64,000 bases of DNA from Gibbula magus (lineage: Eukaryota > Mollusca > Gastropoda > Trochida > Trochidae). The position numbers and the translations under genes were made by a program. Below the pieces are notes generated by a model, which was not told where the DNA came from, ran no database searches, and worked only from the letters and a program-made list of their open reading frames with translations. Location: positions 32,245,860-32,309,859 of the forward strand of contig OW388293.1 of NCBI GenBank assembly GCA_936450465.1, in the 5' to 3' direction. Position 1 is the stretch's first letter. Every line of letters starts with the position of its first letter. Shown piece after piece: positions 28,660 to 42,900 of the stretch.

Positions 28660-31600
28660 TGTATGCATAGTTTGGAAATGGCTTTCATCGCTATCTAAGT
28701 AGTTATATAATGTCGTCCTGTTGTTACGATGACGTAATATGATTGAACATGTTATTTCATTGAGTAGAAAAAGATGTAATTTCAGTCAGTGAAAATATGG
28801 AGTTTATGTTCACTGATAAATAACGTAGACATATGAAAATATAAAAAATTGTGTGTCTGTTATATCATCGATATACACTGTTACATTAAATAGTAAGCAA
28901 TCGAATACTTATATCACCTTTAGTTCATTTTAATTTAAATATTTTTATTTAAAAATAAAACTACATGTACAATTTATTTCATATTCTTTTAAACTTAAAG
29001 TGACTGTAATAATTAAATTAATTAAATAATTGTATAAAAATTCAGATAAGACTTTGATAATTATGACATTTATATATGATCGTAATTTGAGGAGATATCC
29101 ACGCTTGTCCATTTATATATCAATAGCAACATGTTTGATATTAACTTTGTTATGTCATGCATTAAACACATAAAGAAACAAATTGAATACTACCTCAAAC
29201 TGCGTTTCCACACGTACTATATACCTTTTTAGAGTTAATTAACAGATTAAATTTACTATTTATGTGAATATCCTTGTGAAAATGCTTAATATTATTTTAT
29301 TAAATGTAAGTTATATTATCATGAAATTAAATATTTGTTTTAAAATATTCTTTATTAAGGAATTAGACGAACAATAGAAAACATTTTGAAAGGAAATGTG
29401 ATTCTTACCACGGAAGAAAATATTTTACTTTTTGTACAAGACTCTATTAATATATTTTGATGATCTTTTCAGCCATTACTTATATTCAGCCATTTCACAT
29501 GTACCTTAGAATTAGAGTATTATTTTATTATTATAATATCTTGAGCATAAACCATAGTGTACTGCAGTATAGTTTTATTACATTATTGGTATGTAAATAC
29601 TATGAGAATTTGTTTTACATTTTATCATACTGCACTGTACATTTCTGTACGTATTAAAATATAAAATATGTAATTATTCACATTTGTTATATATTTATAA
29701 GACTGATAATAGTATAATCATTTGTATATAGGACAAGGAGTAGTTATTGTTGTGCTTAATCCATTTGACCTTTCTGTCAATAAAGCATGTTTAAACCAAT
29801 GAAATATTATTTCACATCATCGCCTCATTGCAGACACGTTTGTTATTTAATAAAATCTAATGTATTCAACTGATCATTTTGTCATAATCACCAATAGTTA
29901 TAACAGTCATGTATATGATATATCTATTATTGTGTATCTTTTGTTCAATAAATAATATGGCCAAGAAATAATTTCATGATAATAATAATAAAATTGACTT
30001 TCATTCACTTAATGTGCATAATGCCATTGCAGGCGTCTTATATTGGATACGTGTTTGTTATTTTTTTAAAATAAATTCATTTAGCATGTGTATATAATTT
30101 ATGTCATGACTGTCAATATCTATACACGTAATGTAGGAAAGCTAATGCATCACTGTCTTACTTATATACCGATATACTTAGATCGTAGTGTAAACGTGCC
30201 GTGCACCAAGAGAAGGGAGACAAATAGTACGACGTGTTGAGATCTTTGGCATTAATTGCTTCTTGTTTGTGTTACAATGTATTTCTCATAAACCTGTTAT
30301 GCATCACATCTGTGATGATTTACAACATTGTATTTCACAGACCGACACGTAAGATTGTTAGTTCCAATATATGTTATATTACAACCCACAGTGCAGTCCT
30401 CATAAAGAAGGGTTGAATAAAGTCCGAGAATCCATCACAGGCAGCGGACCGTGACATTACTTATTTCTCATTGACATAGGTATGAGGTGCCTTGGTACAG
30501 TTTCACTCAAGGTGAAAGTTTGAAAAAGTTCGAAATGCACCGAGAGTTTCTGTTTAAGTTACCCAGACCTTGGAAAGAACAATTATGGTGCCCTGGAGCT
30601 AATCCCCCTCCAGGGCTTCTGTTTGTGCAATATCGATGCGGGATGAATGCGTAAAATTTGGCGTAAAACGGATATGTTTGACTTTGCAATTTACGAATGT
30701 TGTCTGACGGTTGAAGATATGAACGCAAACATGGCGATGAGGCACAACAATCAAGTTGAAAACACATAAACTGTTACAGTTCGTCTCTTCATCGACAGAT
30801 ACTTGAAGAGACTGTTCAGTTGTTCTTTCCGAACTCTTTGGCAAAGGAGGTGTAAAGAGTCCGTGCACGTGAAATCCGGAAGTTGCGCAGAGAGAGCACG
30901 CAGTCCAAGGTCCATCTGACCAAACACATGCAAGAAGAGTCCTCGTACCCAATAGGCAGCATTGATCGAGACCGTCCCCAAAGTTTACCGTTTGTGTCCT
31001 CTTCAAGACTTAAAAGGTGCCGGTGGTCGCCTCAAAACATTCGAGCTAATATTTGATGATGACTTTCGCTTGTCAAGCAAATAGCCTGCAGCGAATATCA
31101 AAGGACTTTAGCAATGGCTCGAACCGAGGTTGATGAGTGTCCATAGTATGCGAAACACGCTTTGTAAATATGTAAACTGCATTATATCCGTGTAACCAGT
31201 GGAGCCCTTGATCCCACGAGAAGGATACATTTGGATATAACTTTTAGGTAATTCTCAAATCCAGTTCGCGCCTTTTCAAACCGCAGATTATTGCACTCTG
31301 CCAATCTCGGCCCTATGTTCGTGAAAGTGACTAGAGCCAGTTTAATCATTTCCTTGGCAAAGATTGACACATGTCCATGTTTATTGCTCCCCGCTGCTTG
31401 ATTAACAACATGATTATAATGTTTGCTCCTATCGCTTTTCCGCTCCAAATGTTTCCTTCTTATATACAACCAAGTGTGCCACTGTTTTCGCGTCTAATGG
31501 TAAATCTTTCGAAGGCGTTTGACAATGATGTGCTTTTAGCCCTTATCTTTTCAGTATATATTTCGAATTTCTTCAAATGTTTCGTTATGAATAGTTTACC

Positions 31601-33559
31601 TTGTATAAAAATGTAACGAATTCAAGTTCTAAATTATGTGAAATAAAATATCGCGTCAAATAGTGTACGTTATCTTTGATTTCATATACTTGACAATGGT
31701 AATGTGGTATCCACGACAAGTTCAGAAGTAAACCAAGACGAAAACGGACAAATTGGTTAGTTGGTCTATTGAACCACGTTTACCTGAGAAGGAATTTAAA
31801 TTCAATATCATCTTGTTATTACGCACTACAATATTAGATATATCATTACTAAAAGTTAATAGATGTGATTCAAAGTTGGCTGCACTGTGCGAAACTAATA
31901 CATATGTTGTAAACAAATCTGGCTGAAAATGTCTCGAATTAAAATGATGCTGTCAAAACCATTGAACGCTTGGTTGTTCACTATCACAATGATTTGAAAA
32001 CTTGGAGACTTATACAGTCTACTATACCATATTGTAGGTCTAAGTATCTATTTACAATTCACGCCATGTAAAGAAGATGTAATGAGTCTTAATGCATAAA
32101 GGAAATATATCTTTGACTACATCTTTGCCTGTAAATGTAACTCCAGAAGATATAAAACGTAGAATCTTTCAGAAGGAATCACTATGTGTAAGCAAGGACA
32201 TCAGGTGCATGGCCAACGCCTGAGATTCCTTGCAGAACGACTAAGTCATTTATGCATACATTTTCTTTTACATGGACTGGTACGGATTTTATTACCTAAA
32301 CTACCCAACATTGCTCGTCAATATTAATGAATAACTTATTATTATCATATGTACGGCATTTGTGACGGACTTAATTGTTTTGACGTCTTTATTCATAGTT
32401 ACTTGAGCAAACATATTCAAATTCTGATATTTTGTTAATAGGCCTTTGTTACAGATACATCATAAACCATGATTGTACTGAAGAACGGAAAGGAATATAA
32501 ATTATGATACTATAGATCTTTTACCAAAACAAACAGTACACAACGGTTTCGATCGATGATCTTCTACTTGAAAAACAACAACTTACACGGCCAATTTGAT
32601 ATACAATTTAAGTCATCACACAATAAACAAATTCTCTTAACGCATCTACTTTAAGAAATTTGCATTCGAAAATCTCTGAAATTAGTGGAAGCAAAATCGT
32701 GATATTGATTGATGCATTTCTGTGAAACTGTATTTCATTGTTACAGTTAGTGAGTACTTTATTGGATTATTCTCTGGATTGGGGCGATACTTTGTTTGTT
32801 GCTCGATACGTTGAGCAAATATATCAAGATAACTGTATTAATTATGTGAATATATACACTCAATAAGAACACGTACTATATACAGTGGGAACGCTTTGTA
32901 CATTTTAGAGAAACGTTCTCAACGAAGTAACATTAATACTCGAATACATCCGGGCCTTTAAATCATTTATGCTATATAATTAATTCATCCTCTGTCATAC
33001 AGGGTTTAAACATAATGTCGATGCATCGTAGTGCGATGTATACATAAGTTTTGCTTCTTGAGCGTGTTGAGTTTTACCTATTAAATATGTTTTAATGAAA
33101 GGTTCCACGTCACAAGAAGAGGTCAACATTGTTTGGCAAGGAGTGAACATATTCAGTAAATAAAACAAATGTTACATATGTCAAGTACTATATTCATCAA
33201 CTACATCAACTGCAAAATCAAACTTTCACTTGAAAAATATTACAAATTTAAATTATAATAATTTTCCACCGGTTAATACGTCTTGCCACAATTTAACCAA
33301 AACTTCATTTGATGCAAGGGAGATAATTCCACTGAAGCTTTCTATCCACATCTTCAACGTGACGTTTATTCCACGTACTTGATCAGGTTTATCCTAAGCT
33401 TCGTTTCTAGGTAAGGTTTGCTTATAAACATGCGATCTGAAGGTAAATATGGGCGACTCGAAGATAGAAGATGTGTAGCTGGCACTAGAAATGTCAAAAC
33501 ACGTTGTCCGTAATAGTCACAATTTGTCCTGCATGTGAGCTCATAATTAAAATTAATAC
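28660..33559. other. Intergenic, no supported gene; G+C-richer patch at 30480-31470
   Basis: 28.7-30.1 kb is extremely AT-rich. The patch at 30480-31470 has overlapping open frames in three minus-strand registers (for example 30599-31006, 135 codons), none with recognisable domains. The lack of one dominant frame argues against coding. Confidence 0.45.
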
Positions 33560-33852
33560 CCAGCAGCGAGGAAACCAGACGAGTCACGTGACTCGACGAT
33601 GTTCCGCGAGAAATCTGAATGTCAACAGAAGCATCAGCCAATCAACGGCGAGGACGCATCGTTACACCACGTGGTTCCATCCTCTCGCTTTGATTGACAG
33701 CAGCGCGTGACTTGGGGAGTTTCAATCCATTCTAAGACCGCCTATGCATATGCCAAATATATTCAATAGTCAAAATACCTTGCTCGAGAAGAAGCCTACG
33801 TTAGATTCTTACGATCGCGATCCGTGCTCCTGTTTCATGTGTGATAGCGAGA
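33560..33852 (+). promoter_or_regulatory. VGLL2: Probable vestigial-like promoter and 5' untranslated region
   Basis: Lies directly upstream of the start codon and is richer in CpG than its surroundings. Visible sites: the perfect 16-bp palindrome CGAGTCACGTGACTCG at 33580-33595 (E-box CACGTG core), a CCAAT box at 33638-33642, a second E-box in ACCACGTGGT near 33667, and an ATGCATATGC octamer-like word near 33745. No clear TATA box. The transcription start cannot be placed from sequence alone. Confidence 0.5.
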
Positions 33853-33866
33853 ATGAGTTGTGTTGA
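33837..33866 (+). other. Short upstream ORF overlapping the vestigial-like start
   Basis: ATG at 33837 opens a nine-codon frame that ends with TGA at 33864-33866, out of frame with and overlapping the main ATG at 33853. If it lies within the transcript it would be expected to lower initiation at the main start. This depends on the unknown transcription start site. Confidence 0.35.
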
Positions 33867-33924
33867 CATTATGTACCAGCCATATTCAACGGGATTCCCC
33901 TACCAACGGTCCGAGGCCGTACAG
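33853..33924 (+). CDS. VGLL2: vestigial-like exon 1 (residues 1-24)
   Basis: Encodes MSCVDIMYQPYSTGFPYQ and six further residues and ends in CAG at a GTACAC donor, phase 0. The start is well fixed: A stands at position -3, and reading upstream in frame gives no other ATG before a TAG at 33802-33804. The MSC..MYQ opening is, from memory, the typical start of VGLL2/VGLL3 proteins. A short out-of-frame ATG lies 16 bases upstream (see findings). Confidence 0.88.
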
Positions 33925-36900
33925 GTACACATAACTTGCACAATTGTCACCTGTAAATTTTGCTCTTTTTTTTTACCAGGTTGAAATCTCCTTTGATCTT
34001 GCCTTTGCAGTTCACCTGTAGCCGTCTTGGTCTAGGCTAAGCCTAGGCATACCTTTGTCTAGTATGAACGTGCATTTCTTACACACTTGCCATGACTTGC
34101 AATCCGAGCAGTATTGGGCTATGTCTTAGAGTAATTCAAAGAAAAGCCATTCTTCCACTATGTCTAACTTCTACCTGTCATTGGAGTATTAAATTATCGA
34201 GTACATTGCTACATTGTTGTTATTCCACAGGCATTTAACGTTCCCAGAATGCATGAGCCTCTGGATCTAGGAAGTTACTCTACATCAACCTCCGCTCCTT
34301 CAGCTGTTAAAGAAGAGGAATTGGATAAAGACCTACAACCAAAGGAGACTCACTATTTGGCCGCCAACTGTGTCTTATTAACTTACTTTAGTGGCGATAC
34401 CTCTTCAGTGGTCGATGAACACTTTTCACGGGCGCTTAGTCAACCAAGCAGTTTTAGTTCAGAATCACCGGGAGCCAAGAGTTTATCGTGTAAAGGTAAG
34501 ATTTAACCTAATTTTAACCGTCTATGTGCATGTGTGTCTATGGACGTGACAAGTTTACTTTTCACCGTACGATTTTTTAAAATTTTACCGTCTTCAAACA
34601 TTGTTTGTTTACATATATTTCATTTTCGTATTTCGATAACCATATACAAATTAAGTTGGTTTTAATTTTAGAATTCCACGTTATTCAAAACAGGTGGTGT
34701 TATACTGTTGAATTCCGGAACATAGATAAATATTATTATCTTCTTGGAAGATGCTATTGCATTTTCATATCGTTGCCTAAAATATTCTTATGAGACAATG
34801 GAAGTTAATAGAAAATAACACAATCAAATTATTTATTTAGGTGCATAAGTTGAGATTGTATTTGGTTTTTAGAAAATAAAAAAGATGAATTTTAGTGTCA
34901 TAACATGTATTCCGACGGGAAAAACAACAAGTAACATAAACACCAAATCGTGAAAATGTTAGGCAGTGTATATTTTTCTAACATCTCTAGTAAAAACATG
35001 TCTGCTGTCGGCGAATGTTTATAGTTACATAATGTACAACAAAATAAAATCAAGTCTTGATTATTTCAAAAATCTTTCCCATGAACCAATGAAATAAGTC
35101 CTTATGTTTATTGGGTGTTGGAACAATAACGGAGAGAAAACAACCCCTTTCCGCACTCCAACAAGCAAACCAGCGAGTCCTTGTAAGACGCAGGGATACG
35201 GCAAGGGTGAAATGGTAACCACATGTCCCCTTGCTTGTTTCGTTTGCTTCTCATCAGATAAGGGGAGAAATTGGAACCGTGTCGTTTAATAGCCTTTAGT
35301 TGAGCCGAAAAATCATGTTAAACGCCTGTTGATATTCAGCATAAATACAATTTTCTTTTTACGAAATTTGATAATTTTAGTTTGACGTTTTTCACTCATG
35401 TTAATTGTCAATTGTCAAATAATAGAACGTTTGTGCTGTAATGTTTATAAGAAGTAATTCTAACTAATTGTAAAAAATACAATTTATCATGTAAAATTTG
35501 TAGGACAAAACTATTAAACTTCTTCTCCAATTGATAAACTCGTTATAATAATTTTAAACGGAACTTCTTCTAAGGGGGTCTTGTAAAATTTACTTTAAGG
35601 CGATCTCAGTTCTCTTAATATCTTATCCATATATGTAAGTTTTAACCCCTGTGTTGACAATGTGACGACAGACATTGAACTTAAATCTCTTCAATTTTCG
35701 CTAAGCATGGTAGAAACATTACCCAACTTCACGCGATTTGTCAACGTGTGAATGTTTCTCCGTGAACTGCCTGAGAACGAAAAATAATAAAGTTCGTAGA
35801 TTTGTAAAACAGAATTCTGATTAATTTGAGAATTTATTTTAGACATAAGTTCTACCATTTTTTATTTACCTGTAGTTTTATTATATTATCATATAGATAA
35901 TGAAGATTTCAAACTGAATATCATTGTCATGAGCGTTGCCAGTTACTTTATACACCACGAATAGTTTATACATTATTCCAAATACGCATTCCTAAATTAT
36001 AAAAATAAACGTAATTCCTTATTTGTTTAAAAAATAGTGTTTTTCAACCTTCAATATATTATATATCTAACCAGTTCCTCAAATTCGAATATACATAGTT
36101 ATATAATTACATTTAAGAAGCAAAAAGGTAACATATTTTCATTTTATTAATTTATTACATTATTATTATTAATACCCGCCCTCCCTACACTCACAGTGAA
36201 ACTCTTGTGCTCTTGTAATGTACATACAGTATGAAGACGAATTCAACCACAAACAAACATTTAATTCCATGACAAAAACCGACAAAATCATTATATTAAA
36301 ACGCCATTGCACAAATGTTCATTATGAGAAGAGGCAGTGACCCCTAATTTAGATGACTATCTCCAGAATAACGACCCCCTCCTATTGTCCCATACTGACC
36401 ACTGGTCATTTAATGAGTTTGAACTTTGGCCACTTACAGCGACAGCACTGTGTGGTCAGCAAATACTGACCAGTGCTCGGACTCGTCTTTGATCTTATAA
36501 TATTTACATGTTCCGCTGTCCATACGCTGATCATTTGTCTATCATTGTAATGATATTTACATCAGCGCTTGCTTTGATTGACGGCAAGGGGGATCTATTG
36601 TAATTGACAACAATGTCCATTTGAGATAAGGAAGTGAATTAAACAGTCGGTGGTGAAATTTACACGCTACCGATTTGTCTTCAAACAATTTGTACCGTTT
36701 GTAAGACCTAATTTTCAAGAAATTAATACGTGATTGATTTTAATGATTTATTTATAAATTCAGCATTTTGTTTGATAATTATGACTCAATAAGTACAACA
36801 TTATTTGAAGAACGTACAATGTATCTTTTCAACAAATCTGAAAAATGTATGGACAGTTATCCCTACAGTATATAGATTTCATATGTTTCTAAATATGTTT

Positions 36901-39900
36901 GGACTAACTGTTACAAGATCAGCTATTTCTAGTATTTTTATTATGTATAAAGTTATTTCTAAATCAATACCAAGCGTAAAAAATACATATAATTTATTAC
37001 TCCTATTTAGTATCATTTTGCGACCATTTACTGCCGCAAAGCTCGGTTTGGTTGATAAGCTATGAGTAAGGTTGCCAGTAGATGTTAGAGTCATTATATT
37101 GTCAAGGGTAGGACTGTAACTTTAATTAACATCTAACCCCCGCCCTCCCTTCCGCCACCCATGCTCTCTAGCCCAATGTAAACACGGTCCCCGGGATCCA
37201 AACCCTACACAGGCTCAATTTACCAAAACGACCCCATAAAAAGTTTTCTTAAAAAGCTATCGATGTCACGCTAACAAATTAGATTTGGAAAATTAGATTT
37301 GAAGTGTAGCAGAATGGCCGATATCCTACTTGTTGGGGAAAATTTGTGTGCATGCTTGTATGGGGTTACTCGTTATTTAAAGCGTAATTTTGTTCTGCTT
37401 GCTGCGATATTTATGCCTTTTGGTTCTTTCGTAGAAAAACGGTTACATTGATGTTTTAACATGTTGTTCAATCTGTAGATTGCAAAGTGTTCTTGAATAA
37501 ATACATCCTAAATTCGACTCTTATTTTAAATCAAAATTTACACTTTTGCGATTTTTCAATTTATGTTTGACCCTAGAGACTTCTGCACGTCTTGCACTTA
37601 CTTATATAACTAAACCTCGACAACATATCTTGGATAGCAATCATAGATATCATCATAGCGATCATAATTAGTCATCAATCTGAGGACTGATGCTAATCAA
37701 TTTCTTATGTATAATTGTTATGTAACATATTTAATGCTTTACTTTGAGCAGCGAGTATATCTTAAAAAGCTTTAGGAGGGGTAACGTGTACATAGCCTGC
37801 TCTCCTACCCTATCGTCACCAAAGGACGTGTGTGGTTGGGTTTGTATTCCAAAATGTTCGATATCCTCGAGGCAGGGGGTCTTCTCCAGTTCACCCAATT
37901 TTCTCAAAGCCTGACCCCCCGGGATTTCAAATCTTGGGGTTATGTTTCAGCCCCTCCCCTGACACCAGGGGACCCGTGGGGTGGTGTGTAGTTACTGTAC
38001 TGCAAGCTGTGTGTTTCGTTTGCTATCCACTTGTATATATATATATATATATATAGAGAGAGTTTATTTCGAAAAGGGAATAACAATTGTAACACGTAAG
38101 CGCTATATATTATTGAACAATGTCTCAATGTTTTTTGTATTCTTAAATAAAAAAAACTTTGCTCTTTCTTTTCAAGGTAAGAAATACATTTTTGGCAATA
38201 TTATTCACAATTGTAGAATTGCTTACCTTGGTAAGCTGATACATGTAGTTTCACATGGATTATTGTCGGATGCTAGTAACAGTAAAGTTCATGCAAAATC
38301 TTATTTCTTTAAACTAACTTTTTCGTAAATAATGACCTTAGGATATCTGCAATTGATTCTTTTTTGTAATTTTGATTTAATTTGAAAATTAATCTTTTGT
38401 TTTAAAATCATAAAGGTCATAAAGGTTATTAAATGTCTAGTATTATTATGTAATCCTGATAATATATATTTCTTGAATACGTAGAAGTGCATGAATGAAA
38501 AATCTCTTTTGAGTACAAAGTTACAAGAACTGCCAATGTGTTGTATTTCAAAATATGTATATATTATTATCATAAAAAAAGGTTTTTTTAATAACATCAG
38601 CCTCATATCAAAAGTAATTGATATACAAAATAATTGACACTGGGTAACTGTTGTTTATAATATTCTTCCAAATTAATCTTTTAAGCTGTTTATATGCCTA
38701 CAAGGTTTCAATAGGTGAAACATGTTTACAGTTTTGTAGATCAAAGATGCTGTTTTAATCTTCACCAAATACACCAGATATGATTATGAAATATTAAATA
38801 ACTGAAACATAAATTCGAACACAACGTTACAGGGAGCAGAACGCACATCAACCACCGAGTTTTTACAGCTTCCAATAACACTCTGCCATGTCAATTTTGA
38901 AAAATAACCTTCAATTTTTCTTTAATAAATGAGAAAATAAATCGGGCCACCACAGTTAGCCCAGCGTCTAGAGGATATCACCTGACAGTTCACATGAGAG
39001 AAAGATAAACTTTACCCCCTTGCTAGCAGGTCCCTCTCCCTTCCCTCCAAACTTAATCGCCCAAAACATTGCATAATATAAGCAAAATCTGGCGAAACTG
39101 GCAATTGCTTTCTTTAAATCGTTTAACACCACTCTAAGCGGCGATTAGAGTTTATCGGCGAAATACGAGCCCTAGTTTATGCTCGTCTCGGTAGCTTTAC
39201 CACAGGAACATGCTCGCCGTCTTGTCGTCGTGTGGGAACAAGGGAACCCTCGCTTACTTGTCAGCTTACACCAGCCGTAGCTTTATATGTATCTGTCTAA
39301 ACATTGCCAGCTTACATCAGCCGTAGCTTTATATGTATCTGTCTAAACATTGTCAGCTTACATCAGCCGTAGCTTTATATGTATCTGTCTGAATATTGTC
39401 AGCTTACATCAGCCGTAGCTTTATATGTATCTGTCTAAACATTGTCAGCTTACATCAGCCGTAGCTTTATGTGTATCTGTCTAAACATTGTCAGCTTACA
39501 TCAGCCGTAGCTTTATATGTATCTGTCTAAATATTGTCAGCTTACATCAGCCGTAGCTTTATATGTATCTGTCTTAACATTGTCAGCTTACATCAGCCGT
39601 AGCTTTATATGTATCTGTCTGAATATTGTCAACTTACACCTGCCGTAGCTTTATATGTATCTGTCTAAACAGTGTCAGCTTACACCTGCAGTAGCTTTAT
39701 ATGTATTTGTCTAAACATTGTCAGCTTACACCTGACGTAGCTATATATGTATCTGTCTGAATATTGTCAGCTTACCCCAGACATAGCTTTATATGTATCT
39801 GTCTGAATATTGTCAGCTTACACCAGCCGTAGCTTTATATGTATCTGTCTAAACATTGTCAGCTTACACCAGCCGTAGCTTTATATGTATCTGTCTAAAC

Positions 39901-42900
39901 ATTGTCAGCTTACATCAGCCGTAGCTTTATATTTATCTGTCTAAACATTGTCAGCTTACATCAGCCGTAGCTTTATATGTATCTGTCTGAATATTGTCAG
40001 CTTACATCAGCCGTAGCTTTATATGTGTCTGTCTGAATATTGTCAGCGTACACAAACCGTAGCTTTATATGTGTCTGTCTGAATATTGTCAGCTTACATC
40101 AGCCGTAGCTTTATATGTGTCTGTCTGAATATTGTCAGCTTACACAAACCGTAGCTTTATATGTGTCTGTCTGAATATTGTCAGCTTACACCCGCCGTAG
40201 CTTTATATGTGTCTGTCTGAATATTGTCAACTTACATCAGCCGTACCTTTATATGTATCTGTTTGAATATTGTCAGCTTACACCAGACATAGCTTTATAT
40301 GTATCTGTCTGAATTTTGTCAGCTTACACCAGCACAACTTTATATGTATCTGTCTGAATATTGTCAGCTTACACCAGACATAGCTTTATATGTATCTGTC
40401 TGAATATTGTCAGCTTACACCAGCACAAATTTATATGTATCTGTTTGAATATTGTCAGCTTACACCCGCCGTAGATTTATATGTATCTGTTGGAATATTG
40501 TCAGCTTACACCAGCCGTATATTTATATGTATATGTCTGAATACTGTCAGCTTACACCCGCCGTAGCTTTATTTGTATCTGTCTGAATATTGTCAGCTTA
40601 CACCAGCCGTAGCTTTATATGTATCTGTCTGAATATTGTCAACTTACACCAGAACAACTTTATATGTATCTGTCTGAATATTGTCAGCTTACACCAGACA
40701 TAGCTTTATATGTATCTGTCTGAATATTGTCAGCTTACACCAGCCGTAGATTTATAAGTTTCTGTCTGAATATTGTCAGCTTACACCAGACGTAGCTTTA
40801 TATGTATCTGTCTGAATATTGTCAGCTTACACCAGCCGTAGATTTATAAGTATCTGTCTGAATATTGTCAGCTTACACCAGACATAGCTTTATATGTATC
40901 TGTCTGAATATTGTCAGCTTACACCAGCCGTAGATTTATAAGTATCTGTCTGAATATTGTCAACTTACACCAGCACAACTTTATATGTATCTGTCTGAAT
41001 ATTGTCAGCTTACACCAGCCGTATATTTATATGTATCTGTTGGAATATTGTCAGCTTACACAAACCGTAGATTTATATGTATCTGTCTGAATATTGTCAG
41101 CTTACACCAGCCGTATATTTATATGTATCTGTCTGAATATTGTCAGCTTACACCCGCCGTAGCTTTATTTGTATCTGTCTGAATATTGTCAGCTTACACT
41201 AGCCGTAGCTTCATATGTATCTGTCTGAATATTATCAGCTTACACCAGCCGTAGCTTTAATTGTATCTGTCTGAATATTGTCAGCTTACATCAGCAAAAC
41301 TTAATATGTATCTGTCTGAATAGTCAGCTTACACCCGCCGTAGCTTTATTTGTATCTGTCTGAATATTGTCAGCTTACACCAGCCGTAGCTTTATATGTA
41401 TCTGTCTGAATATTGTCAACTTACACCAGAACAACTTTATATGTATCTGTCTGAATATTGTCAGCTTACACCAGACATAGCTTTATATGTATCTGTCTGA
41501 ATATTGTCAACTTACACCAGCCGTAGATTTATAAGTATCTGTCTGAATATTGTCAGCTTACACCAGACGTAGCTTTATATGTATCTGTCTGAATATTGTC
41601 AGCTTACACCAGCCGTAGATTTATAAGTATCTGTCTGAATATTGTCAGCTTACACCAGACGTAGCTTTATATGTATCTATCTGAATATTGTCAGCTTACA
41701 CCAGCCGTAGATTTATAAGTATCTGTCTGAATATTGTCAGCTTACACCAGACATAGCTTTATATGTATCTGTCTGAATATTGTCAGCTTACACCAGCCGT
41801 AGATTTATATGTATCTGTCTGAATATTGTCAGCTTACACCAGCCGTATATTTATATGTATCTGTTGGAATATTGTCAGCTTACACAAACCGTAGATTTAT
41901 ATGTATCTGTCTGAATATTGTCAGCTTACACCAGCCGTATATTTATATGTATCTGTCTGAATATTGTCAGCTTACACCCGCCGTAGCTTTATTTGTATCT
42001 GTCTGAATATTGTCAGCTTACACCAGCCGTAGCTTCATATGTATCTGTCTGAATATTATCAGCTTACACCAGCCGTAGCTTTATATGTATCTGTCTGAAT
42101 ATTGTCAGCTTACATCAGCAAAACTTAATATGTATCTGTCTGAATAGTCAGCTTACACCCGCCGTAGCTTTATTTGTAGCTGTCTGAATATTGTCAGCTT
42201 ATACCAGCTTTAGCTTTAAATATATATACACTAATACTGTCAGCTTACTACAGCAAACCTTACCATGTATACATAATTTCATAGATATCTATCTGAATAT
42301 TGTCAACTTACACCAGTCAGGCAAAATTGATAAATACCTATCTTTCTTTATACACAGACCATCTTCAAGTTTTTGGTTACAACAGTAGCTTATGCACATC
42401 TACTGGAGACGTTGTTAGTATATATCTACAACAGTACATCCCCTATTTCGTGCATTGAATCCCCATCATCTAGTGGTCTAACTGGCGAATGGTAACGAAC
42501 AACTATACAGTTTACGGAAGCTCGTATAGTATCTAAGGTCGTATCATGAGCATTATGTGTTGTTTGTAAGTCATTCCTCATTCAAGTGATCATCACACCC
42601 TGTTCCAACAGCCACTAGAAGCCACATTGATGGAAAGAACTTAGGTTTAATGCTGCTTAATTTCTTATCCAAGTTTGAATCCAGGCAAAATTAATTATCA
42701 ACCCCAAGAGCTCTAAGGTCACCCACATGAATACAATGATTAAAAGAACGATGATTGAACCAGAAGCGTAAGGTTGTGAGTTTTTACATGAAGTTAACCT
42801 GTCCCCATTGTACGATTATCATCAATTAACCCGGCAACCAGAAGTTACATTTACACAGTGACTTCCTTACAAGGTTGAAGTTTTAGAGTTGCTTTGTATC

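Noticed and set aside
30599..31006. 135-codon minus-strand frame, with overlapping frames at 30507-30767 and 30751-30981
   Set aside because: Three registers are equally open in a locally G+C-richer patch and none has recognisable domains, so chance is likelier.
34231..34495. VGLL4 as the identity of the gene
   Set aside because: VGLL4 has two TDU repeats near the C-terminus. Here there is one TDU near the N-terminus, with MSC..MYQ and RNFPASFWNSAY blocks.
36390..36480. CACTGGTCA and TGACCAGTG inverted words as a hairpin element
   Set aside because: Only about 9-10 bp pair across a 55-bp gap with no further arm, too little to call an element.
37860..37985. C-rich patches at 37137-37200 and 37905-37980 as G-quadruplex or exon
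   Set aside because: Runs of four or more C are present but not in a regular four-tract arrangement, and no spliceable frame links to the vestigial-like exons.
40985..42006. Two identical 65-codon open frames 824 bp apart
   Set aside because: They are the 46-bp minisatellite translated through; three units shift through all frames. Only the higher-order duplication is meaningful.
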